A DNA stretch of 22,120 bases from a virus, in IMG/VR virus record IMGVR_UViG_3300014914_000045, positions 1 to 22,120 of that record. One strand, given 5' to 3'. A program made the translations under genes and the position numbers. The notes below the pieces were generated by a model. The model saw only the letters and a list, made by a program, of their open reading frames with translations. It was not told the origin of the DNA and did not search any database. Positions 13,971 to 19,740 of this stretch are shown here, piece by piece. Numbering within the stretch: the stretch's first letter is position 1; each line of letters opens with the position of its first letter.

Positions 13971-14434
13971 GGTTCCCTCCTTATGTTGCCCGAAAGCTCG
14001 ACCTCGGGCCACGGGGCGCCCCAGACCCTTTCCTCCCAGCCGTGGAGCCTCGGGATGGCCGCCGCCTCGAGCCGCCGGCAGAACGCCGCCGCCAGGGTCA
14101 GCTCCCAGTGCGGCAGCTCGCAGGACTGGTAGGCGTAGCACGCCACGGACTTCAGGACCTGGACCGGGTCGAAGCGGGACCAGTCCCAATCGAGGTCGAG
14201 GTCACGAGGCCTGACATAGCGCGCCCCGGGTAGGTCGGGAGCGTCGGGCCGCAGGCTGTACCGGTAACAAACCGAGGCGACGTTGGTCGCCCAAAGAACC
14301 CGGGCCATCGCCTCCTGGGCGGACCACACCCGCAGGTCCCAGAGCTGCCTCCGCCACGGCACGCAAACCTCCCAAGCTCCGGCGGCCCTCACGAGGTACA
14401 CGACGTGGTGAGGATCGACCACATAGGCGCTCAT
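13967..14434 (-). CDS. Hypothetical early protein, 155 aa
   Basis: It starts at the ATG at 14434 after GAGGAGGCGAA and overlaps the stop of the clamp-like gene (ATGA). The product contains SAYVVDPHHVVYLVRAAGAWE and WDLRVWSAQEAMARVLWATNV, a DLDLDWDWSRFDP Asp/Trp-rich stretch and a C-terminal half with Cys at CYAYQSCELPHW. It is unusually rich in Trp. No family is recognised; the Cys residues do not form a clear metal motif. Confidence 0.65.
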   Translation of the reverse strand: MSAYVVDPHHVVYLVRAAGAWEVCVPWRRQLWDLRVWSAQEAMARVLWATNVASVCYRYSLRPDAPDLPGARYVRPRDLDLDWDWSRFDPVQVLKSVACYAYQSCELPHWELTLAAAFCRRLEAAAIPRLHGWEERVWGAPWPEVELSGNIRREP

Positions 14435-15030
14435 TTCGCCTCCTCGTATTTGGCCCAAGGTTCAGGGTCCTGGAAGCTTTCGGGACTGGTCTTTATCGGC
14501 ATTATGAGGGCGTCGGCCACGGTGTCCTCCTTCGAATTGCTGGTGGCGAGCTGGACGTATGCTGCCCTCTCGGGACCGAAGAAGCTGAAGAGCAGACAGA
14601 ATGTCGGGTCCCGTGTCTCGGCCTTGATGCGCTTGGCCACCTTTAGGAGCTTCTCCAGTTCCGATAGACTGAACCCGATCCGGAACACCGGCTGATCGTC
14701 AATCCCGAAAAGGTGGTCCAGATCGACATCCTCATCGTCGGGCAGCGGTTGAGCCCGAAAGACCGCGGAGCCGATCTTGATGGTCCCGTCTTCCTCCAAG
14801 ACAAGCTCACCCTTTATCTTGGCCATGTCGTCCAGGAGCTCTCTGGCAATTCGCCAATTGCCCCGGGCTGAACCCTGGGCTGTCCGGATGACGAGGTACC
14901 CGTCGGTGGCGTACGATCCCCAGGGATAGACGTGGAGATGCGTCAGGTGCGATCTGGTGGTTTCGGAGTCCTTCCAGAGCACGTCCTTGAAACCCGTCAC
15001 CCAATGTTTCAACACGCTTGGAACTTTCAT
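14431..15030 (-). CDS. Sliding-clamp-like (DnaN-related) protein, 199 aa
   Basis: The ATG at 15030 follows AAAGGAGGCGAG and is the clear start; a GTG five codons earlier would place the RBS inside the gene. Features of beta-clamp domains 2 and 3 are visible. They include ATDGYLVIR (compare the ATDGHRL motif of DnaN), LEEDGTIKIGSAVFRAQPLP, a helix FSLSELEKLLKVAKRI and a C-terminal DALIMPIK (compare VMPMR of DnaN). It is roughly half the length of DnaN (about 370 aa), so it would need a different oligomer to close a ring. A processivity factor or clamp-like DNA-binding role is plausible. No polymerase gene is in this window. By eye it is less GC-rich than its neighbours. Confidence 0.6.
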   Translation of the reverse strand: MKVPSVLKHWVTGFKDVLWKDSETTRSHLTHLHVYPWGSYATDGYLVIRTAQGSARGNWRIARELLDDMAKIKGELVLEEDGTIKIGSAVFRAQPLPDDEDVDLDHLFGIDDQPVFRIGFSLSELEKLLKVAKRIKAETRDPTFCLLFSFFGPERAAYVQLATSNSKEDTVADALIMPIKTSPESFQDPEPWAKYEEAK

Positions 15031-15041
15031 CTCGCCTCCTT

Positions 15042-15662
15042 TCACGGAACAACCAAAGATTTCAGGTTCTGGGGCCTGTAACCGGCTGCCTCCGCCACGT
15101 GGCTAGCCTCGATGGCAGGGGCAGCTTCTAAGGCCCTAATCGCCTCAGTACACCTTACGACCGCCAGTACGTCGCCCCAGGTTAATTGGAACTCTTCAGC
15201 GGCCTTGAGGAGCAACTTCTGGGCGTCGGCAGTAAAACAGTGCAAGACCCGGGCGATTGAGGTGGTGTATCCCGACCGCGCCCTCTCAACCTTGCGGGCG
15301 ATATCCTGTAGGGACTCGCCCCTGCGGCCGTTAAGGAAGTCCCGTAGTTCATTTCGATCCGGAGGATGGACAGCGACCCAGAGGTCCGCTTGCTTCAATG
15401 CCTCTCTCCAGGTCAGTGACCGCTGATGTACCTTGATCTCCTCGGGTGTGCAGCTACAGGGCCGGGGTGAACCCCAATTCCCGCAGGGACATAAGGTCAA
15501 TTCGAACGTGTAGGGAACGTCCAGAGAGGAGGCGGCCTCGGCGAGGACCCGGGCCGCCTCCCGGTCGAGGGCGACGAGGGCGACCTTGAGGCCGCCCACC
15601 GCCGCCACCTCGATCGCCCGCTTCGCTGCTAAATTCCCGGTTAGTTCCTCAAAGGCAAGCAT
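15042..15662 (-). CDS. YifB/ComM-like (Mg-chelatase-related) protein without ATPase core, 206 aa
   Basis: An AAGGAG site precedes the ATG at 15662. The start FEELTGNLAAKRAIEVAAVG (residues 4-23) matches the FxDVxGQxxAKRALEIAAAG that opens the ATPase domain of YifB/ComM. The sequence then jumps, after LVALDREAARVLAEA in place of the Walker A loop, to CPCGNWGSPRPCSC (58-71), the zinc-like NPCPCG...C.C motif of the family. Next come HPPDRNELRDFLNGRRGESL and a helical lid domain ending ASHVAEAAGYR (187-195). Walker A and B and the N-terminal Lon-like domain are absent, so ATP hydrolysis is unlikely. ComM is a DNA branch-migration helicase in natural transformation. This minimal form may bind DNA or interfere with the host protein; that is inference. 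Confidence 0.75.
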   Translation of the reverse strand: MLAFEELTGNLAAKRAIEVAAVGGLKVALVALDREAARVLAEAASSLDVPYTFELTLCPCGNWGSPRPCSCTPEEIKVHQRSLTWREALKQADLWVAVHPPDRNELRDFLNGRRGESLQDIARKVERARSGYTTSIARVLHCFTADAQKLLLKAAEEFQLTWGDVLAVVRCTEAIRALEAAPAIEASHVAEAAGYRPQNLKSLVVP

Positions 15663-16026
15663 GGACGCTCTCCTTGCACACTACGCTCGCGCCAAAGTTC
15701 CCGACCTCGACTGCGATGACTTCATATCCTTTCTTCACGAGGCGATCGACCTCAAACTTGAGCTCCTTTAGGATTCGCCGCAGCTCGTGCTGGTTTCGCT
15801 CTTCGCGGGCGTCGAAATACCAATCGATGTGGATCGGCACGGTCCAGTCCCGGCCCAGGCCCTCGCCGTAGGCGGCCCAGGACGGGAAGCATTCGCCCTC
15901 TAAGGTCCTGTACTCGAAGAGCTCGGAGTCGGGCAAGCGGGTGTCGTAGACCGGGACCGGGAACTCGACGCCTAGTAGCTCGCTGCGTCGGAATCGCTTC
16001 CTCGCGGCCTCAGGACTCAGCAACAT
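15649..16026 (-). CDS. Hypothetical early protein, 125 aa
   Basis: It starts at the ATG at 16026, coupled to the preceding stop (TGATG), with GGAGGAGG upstream. The product begins with a basic helix (SPEAARKRFRRSELLGVEF). A mixed domain with PIHIDWYFDAREERNQHE follows, then a helix and strand (LKELKFEVDRLVKKGYEVIA, VEVGNFGASVVC). The last strand-helix-strand part could be a small Rossmann-like fold, but no motif allows a name. It overlaps the YifB-like gene by 14 nt. Confidence 0.65.
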   Translation of the reverse strand: MLLSPEAARKRFRRSELLGVEFPVPVYDTRLPDSELFEYRTLEGECFPSWAAYGEGLGRDWTVPIHIDWYFDAREERNQHELRRILKELKFEVDRLVKKGYEVIAVEVGNFGASVVCKESVHACL

Positions 16027-16481
16027 CACACCACCTCCTCCACGTCGATAACCGCCTCGCACCAGGGGCACTGCACCGTGAGCCCCAAGGCGCGGACAAC
16101 TTCCCCGAGGCCGAACCGCTTGATGAGGGCCTCGACCTCCTCATCGCAACTCGCCCCGGGCCTAACGCGCGCCAACCGGCGCGCCCCAATCACCCGGCCC
16201 TCCCCGTCCCGGACGAGGTCGTCGGGGACGAGGAGGTCGTCCCGGCCCGGGCAGGCCGCGGCCACGGCCCGGGACACGATGTAGTAGACCCCGGGCCGAG
16301 GCTCCGGGAGGCCCTCGACCCCGGCGGCCACGGTCTCGACCACCGGGACGCCAAGGACCTCCCCGGCCTCCCGGACCTCCATCCGCACCCGAGGGCATCG
16401 TCCCTCGGGCGGGATCTCGATCTGAGAACCATCCGGTTTCACGAGGGTTACCTTATGAGGCGTCAGGTTAACAAGCTTCAT
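16026..16481 (-). CDS. Conserved protein with small zinc-type C-terminal tail, 151 aa
   Basis: AAGGAGG lies before the ATG at 16481. Residues 1-105 (MKLVNLTPHKVTLVKPDGSQ, GVPVVETVAAGVEGLPEP, GVYYIVSRAVAAACPGRDDL, VPDDLVRD.EGRVIGARRL) match a hypothetical family I know from high-GC bacteria and their phages, of unknown function. After a Pro/Gly break comes LIKRFGLGEVVRALGLTVQC, then PWC. The same LIxRFGLxEVxRAL..TVxCP module ends the 163-aa protein encoded two genes upstream. CPWC may be half of a zinc site. Confidence 0.75.
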   Translation of the reverse strand: MKLVNLTPHKVTLVKPDGSQIEIPPEGRCPRVRMEVREAGEVLGVPVVETVAAGVEGLPEPRPGVYYIVSRAVAAACPGRDDLLVPDDLVRDGEGRVIGARRLARVRPGASCDEEVEALIKRFGLGEVVRALGLTVQCPWCEAVIDVEEVV

Positions 16482-16493
16482 GACACACCTCCT

Positions 16494-16784
16494 TCACGCT
16501 GGCAGGGTCAGCTGGTCCAAGTCGAGCTTGAACCGCTGGCCCACGAACCGAGGTGCTGGAAGGATAGAGGTCACATCTACCCGATGTAGTTTCCCGTAAG
16601 CATCGCGATACCGGGGAAAGATCTCGATAAGCTGGTTCCGCAGGACTCGGGAACCGAACCAATCCAGGGCCCGGTTCCCCGGAATGGTGGCGCACCCCAC
16701 CATCCTCCGGCCCGGGGCCCATATTTGGACCTCCAGGCCGAGGTGGGACTCGCCGACTACCCGCAGCTCAACCTTCCGCCCCAT
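16494..16784 (-). CDS. Hypothetical early protein, 96 aa
   Basis: The ATG at 16784 has GGAGG six bases upstream, and the upstream neighbour's coding end lies beyond it, with a 14-nt gap. The product is mostly beta-strand (KVELRVVGESHLGLEVQIWA, RRMVGCATIPGNRALDW, HRVDVTSILPAPRFVGQRF). No family is recognised. It lies between two genes that share a C-terminal module but does not carry that module itself. Confidence 0.65.
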   Translation of the reverse strand: MGRKVELRVVGESHLGLEVQIWAPGRRMVGCATIPGNRALDWFGSRVLRNQLIEIFPRYRDAYGKLHRVDVTSILPAPRFVGQRFKLDLDQLTLPA

Positions 16785-16798
16785 TGTCCACCTCCACC

Positions 16799-17290
16799 TC
16801 AAGGTTCGCACCGCACCGGGGGACACCGGACCGTGCCCCTTAGCGCGCGAAGGACCTCTTCGAGTCCGAACCGGTCGATGAGGTCTTGGACCGCTTTCCC
16901 CACAAGGTCGCTTGGGGATTGCGACTCGGATGCAAGGACTTTGTAGAGGGACCCGTTCTCCAGGACCGGGGCCTCGGGGTACCGTTCTCTAATGCTCCGG
17001 CCCCGCACCCCCACGACCTCGAATCGGCCGCCGCCCAGGTAGCGGAGGTACAGCCGCCGGGGCTCCTGGCGGCCGGAGCCGGTATAGTAGTCGGCCCCAA
17101 TCTCGATCACGACACCCACGGGGACTTGATCGAGGCGGAAGTTCCGCCCCGAACGGTCCACGAACTGCCGGTGGACCTTCCCGTCCTTGACGCCCAGCAT
17201 CGCAACCCAGTTCCGACCGCGACGGTGGGACTCGAAGATGGGCATTTCCGCCACTTTCCCGCTCTCGAAGACATTGAGCTCTATAACCAT
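16799..17290 (-). CDS. Hypothetical early protein with shared LIxRFGL C-terminal module, 163 aa
   Basis: It starts at the ATG at 17290 after AAAAGGAGGGCGGG and overlaps the first gene of the operon by 10 nt. The first 110 residues are beta-rich (MVIELNVFESGKVAEMPIF, GVVIEIGADYYTG, RRLYLRYLGGGRFEVVGVRG), perhaps a small barrel. The end, LIDRFGLEEVLRALRGTVRC then PPVRC, repeats the module found at the end of the protein encoded at 16026-16481. Here CPPVRC replaces CPWC. No function is known. Confidence 0.65.
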   Translation of the reverse strand: MVIELNVFESGKVAEMPIFESHRRGRNWVAMLGVKDGKVHRQFVDRSGRNFRLDQVPVGVVIEIGADYYTGSGRQEPRRLYLRYLGGGRFEVVGVRGRSIRERYPEAPVLENGSLYKVLASESQSPSDLVGKAVQDLIDRFGLEEVLRALRGTVRCPPVRCEP

Positions 17291-17544
17291 CCCGCCCTCC
17301 TTTTGAGTTCCTGTGCCCCGGCCCAGGCTGCGAAAGCGGTCTGCAGGGCCAGCGCGATTGAATGTTCAAGAGAGTAGCCTTCGCCCACGGCCAGCCGGAC
17401 AACGGGGTTCCGCCCTGCCGCGATCTCTTCCAAGGTTTTCCTATAGGCTTCGCTTTCGAGAAAGGGACGCGGTCCCCTCACCGTGAGGTGCCCAGTTAAC
17501 CGATCGAGCTGGACTTCAAAGCTGCCAACCTTCGCTTTGTTCAT
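17281..17544 (-). CDS. First gene of the early operon, hypothetical, 87 aa
   Basis: The ATG at 17544 has AGAAAGGAGGGCGGG upstream. It is the first gene read from the consensus promoter at 17566-17594, with a leader of about 15 nt. The product has a beta-hairpin-like start (KVGSFEVQLDRLTGHLTVRG) and two helices (SEAYRKTLEEIAAG, SLEHSIALALQTAFAAWAGA). No family is recognised. First genes of such early operons often counter host functions, but nothing in the sequence shows that here. Confidence 0.65.
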   Translation of the reverse strand: MNKAKVGSFEVQLDRLTGHLTVRGPRPFLESEAYRKTLEEIAAGRNPVVRLAVGEGYSLEHSIALALQTAFAAWAGAQELKRRAGWL

Positions 17545-17565
17545 CCCGCCCTCCTTTCTACCTTT

Positions 17566-17594
17566 ATTATAGATCATTCATCCCGCGTTGTCAA
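17566..17594 (-). promoter_or_regulatory. Perfect-consensus sigma-70 promoter of the early minus-strand operon
   Basis: On the minus strand, TTGACA (17594-17589), a 17-bp spacer and TATAAT (17571-17566) match the consensus at all twelve positions. The expected start is near 17559, about 15 nt before the first ATG. It would drive some twenty genes down to 9241 and should be very strong unless repressed. Confidence 0.92.
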
Positions 17595-17598
17595 GCCC

Positions 17599-17627
17599 TT
17601 GCAGGCCGGACATTTGTCCCCTATAAT
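17599..17627 (+). promoter_or_regulatory. Divergent promoter of the regulator gene, probably leaderless
   Basis: TATAAT at 17622-17627 with TTGCAG at 17599-17604, spacing 17 bp. The -35 is poor and the -10 perfect. The expected transcript start (about 17634-17635) coincides with the ATG at 17635, so the mRNA would carry no leader. Only 4 bp separate it from the minus-strand -35 element. Confidence 0.6.
17608..17619. promoter_or_regulatory. 12-bp dyad, candidate operator
   Basis: GGACA-TT-TGTCC is a perfect inverted repeat inside the spacer of the plus-strand promoter and about 14 bp upstream of the minus-strand -35. A bound protein would block the plus promoter directly and could act on the early promoter. 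The adjacent HTH protein is the natural candidate. This is inferred only. Confidence 0.4.
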
Positions 17628-17634
17628 GGGAACC

Positions 17635-18063
17635 ATGGCGACCACGAGGCAAGCTATAGGCGCGTTGGTGAGGGCACATCCGGGCCGGTACTCGAAGTCC
17701 GAGCTGGCCCGGATGTTCGGCGTCTCCAAGGAGCGGGTCCGCCAGATCGTCCTCAAGGACGGCCTGGAGCCCTACCTCCGGCCCCGGGGCTCCCCCGGGC
17801 GGCCCCGTCCCCGCTGCGCCCGGTGCGGGAGGCCCGTCTCCCGCGGCGCGAGGCTTTGCGCCGACTGCTACGCGGAGCTGCGCTGGCGGGGCACGGTCAC
17901 CCTCCGGTGCCACTGGTGCGGGCGGGACTTCGCCCTGCCCCTCTCCCGCTACGAGGCCAAGCTGCGGGCGGGGCAGAGGCGCTTCTTCTGCTCCCAGGAG
18001 TGCCGCCTCGCCTGGTGGGCCCAGACCCTGAAGGAGGCCCACCGGAAGGCGTTCAGGACCTGA
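17635..18063 (+). CDS. HTH DNA-binding protein with two Cys4 zinc motifs, putative regulator
   Basis: I choose the ATG at 17635 (142 aa). Earlier starts at 17599 (TTG) or 17626 lie in the promoter, and there is no ribosome site, so translation is probably leaderless. Residues 19-40 (SKSELARMFGVSKERVRQIV) form a helix-turn-helix like sigma region 4. Two zinc motifs follow: CARC..CADC (C61, C64, C75, C78) and CHWC..CSQEC (C92, C95, C119, C123). The Arg/Pro-rich linker is typical of DNA-binding proteins. Being divergent from the early operon, it could control the early promoter and itself. The gene after it follows at 16 nt. The exact regulatory role is inference. Confidence 0.75.
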   Translation: MATTRQAIGALVRAHPGRYSKSELARMFGVSKERVRQIVLKDGLEPYLRPRGSPGRPRPRCARCGRPVSRGARLCADCYAELRWRGTVTLRCHWCGRDFALPLSRYEAKLRAGQRRFFCSQECRLAWWAQTLKEAHRKAFRT

Positions 18064-18079
18064 GGAAAGGGAGGGCGAA

Positions 18080-19330
18080 ATGGGGCGCGACAGGCCTGAG
18101 ACTGCCTCCCTCCGTCTTTCCCATCTCCTTCCACCCCTTTCACAGGAGGAATACGAGGCGCTGAAAGCAGATATCGCCGAGCGAGGCGTCCTGGTCCCGG
18201 TTGAATATGATGAGGACGGCAACATCTTAGACGGTTATCATAGGGTGAGAGCCTGTCAAGAGCTGGGGATCAAGGATTGGCCTCGGATCGTCCGCGTCGG
18301 ACTGACCGAGGAGGAAAAGATCGAGCATGCGCTTTCCTTGAACCTCAACCGACGCCAGCTCACCAGAGAACAGAAGCAGGAGATCGCCAAACAGCTCCGA
18401 GAAAGAGGATGGAGCCAAAGGCGGATCGCCCGCGTTCTCGGCGTTACGCAGCCAACGATACACAATTGGCTAAAAGATAAAGGTGATAAAGATTTATCAC
18501 CTGAAAAGGTCGAGGGTGCAGATGGCAAGCTCTACCCCGCACGCAAGAAGAGACGATCCGCGGTCTTCGCAGCCACGGAGCGCGAACACGAGAGGGTGCA
18601 GGAAGCTCTCGAAAAGACTAGGGAGAATTTGCCAGGCAAGATCTTGACAGCCCAGCGGCTCGCCCGGATCGCACGGGAGACCATCGCACAAGAGGCCGAG
18701 ACGGGAGAGTTTCCGACCGCGAAGGAGGGAGACATTGAGATCCGCCTTGGAGACTTTCGCGACGTACTGGGCGACCTGGAGGGCGAGGTCGATGCGATCA
18801 TCACCGATCCGCCTTACGGAAAAGAATATCTCAACCTTTATTCGGATTTGTCTCGGGTTGCCGCGACGCTTCTGAAACCGAGCGGCGTTTTGGTTGTCAT
18901 GGTCGGGACGCTCCACTTGCCGGATTACCTCGCACGCCTCATGACCCACCTGCGGTACCGGTGGACCTGTGCGTATATCGCCCAAGGGCCGCGTACCCGA
19001 GTATTCCCGGCACGCGTCGGGACTGGCTGGAAGCCCCTGCTCGTCTTTACGCGCCAGGACGCGGCCGACACTAAGTTCCTTAACGATGACGTTTTTTACG
19101 CTGCAACGCTTGCGCAAGATGGAACCGGGAAAGTGCGTCATCCTTGGGAGCAATCAGTAGCTGGCTTCGCGGAAATCGTAAAACGCTTCACGAATCCGGG
19201 CGACCTCGTGGTGGATCCGTTCCTCGGCAGTGGAACGACGGCTGTGGCCTGCCGAGACCTGGGGAGGCGTTTCGTGGGCTGCGATATCGACCCCAAGGCG
19301 GTAGCGATAGCGAAGGAGCGTCTCGCATGA
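18080..19330 (+). CDS. ParB-like / DNA methyltransferase fusion, 416 aa
   Basis: AGGGAGGGCGAA precedes the ATG. Residues 20-75 form a ParB/sulfiredoxin-like domain (GVLVPVEYDEDGNILDGYHR, VRACQELG), and 93-131 a helix-turn-helix (QRRIARVLGVTQPTIHNWL). After a charged linker the methyltransferase has IITDPPYGKEY (motif IV, DPPY at 243-246) and then VVDPFLGSGTTAVACRDLG (motif I, 379-387) and CDIDPKA. DPPY before the AdoMet loop is the order of beta-class N4-cytosine or N6-adenine enzymes. No partner endonuclease is present, so it is a lone phage methyltransferase, perhaps for anti-restriction or for marking DNA at the origin. By eye its codons are less GC-rich than the flanking genes, suggesting separate acquisition. 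Confidence 0.9.
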   Translation: MGRDRPETASLRLSHLLPPLSQEEYEALKADIAERGVLVPVEYDEDGNILDGYHRVRACQELGIKDWPRIVRVGLTEEEKIEHALSLNLNRRQLTREQKQEIAKQLRERGWSQRRIARVLGVTQPTIHNWLKDKGDKDLSPEKVEGADGKLYPARKKRRSAVFAATEREHERVQEALEKTRENLPGKILTAQRLARIARETIAQEAETGEFPTAKEGDIEIRLGDFRDVLGDLEGEVDAIITDPPYGKEYLNLYSDLSRVAATLLKPSGVLVVMVGTLHLPDYLARLMTHLRYRWTCAYIAQGPRTRVFPARVGTGWKPLLVFTRQDAADTKFLNDDVFYAATLAQDGTGKVRHPWEQSVAGFAEIVKRFTNPGDLVVDPFLGSGTTAVACRDLGRRFVGCDIDPKAVAIAKERLA

Positions 19331-19740
19331 GCATGGAAGAGCGCTATGGCACGCGAGATTTGACATACTCCTCGTGGCACAGGACGTTACATCCCTCCTT
19401 GCATTACATCGACCTTGATGCGGTTGAGTATTGCGCCCGCTGCAAGGAGCCTTTAGCCCTCCTAGAACTGGCCCAGGACGTTGGTCAGACCTCCAAGACC
19501 ACCACAGTGCTTCGGAAGCTCGCCCGCAGGAGCAACCTCCCGGCCTACCTTGTGTTCTGGAAGAAGGAGGGAGACAGCATAAGCCAATTTCGGATTCGCC
19601 AGGTCTGGCCAAATTGGGGCGAGGAACAAACCATGAGCCCGGAAGAATACGAAGGCTGGTTGCTCTCCCTCAGGTCGGGGCATCGATGCCCCTTGGCTTC
19701 CTCTGGGAGGTGGCATGATGACGACAGAAGAGTTTCTTGA
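19327..19740 (+). CDS. Small PD-(D/E)XK-like protein, 137 aa
   Basis: The ATG overlaps the methyltransferase stop (ATGA), with AAGGAG upstream. SSWHRTLHPSLHYIDLDAVE followed by PLALLELAQD resembles phage proteins with a PD-(D/E)XK-like core, usually WHR.L....Y..DID.vEy....aliE.K. Here the catalytic-type end is E47-L-A49, so the usual Lys is missing and the activity is doubtful. The middle, VLRKLARRSNLPAYLVFWKK, and FRIRQVWPNW fit the same fold. The family link is from memory of patterns and only moderate. It overlaps the primase/helicase by 26 nt and probably belongs to that replication operon. Confidence 0.6.
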   Translation: MSMEERYGTRDLTYSSWHRTLHPSLHYIDLDAVEYCARCKEPLALLELAQDVGQTSKTTTVLRKLARRSNLPAYLVFWKKEGDSISQFRIRQVWPNWGEEQTMSPEEYEGWLLSLRSGHRCPLASSGRWHDDDRRVS

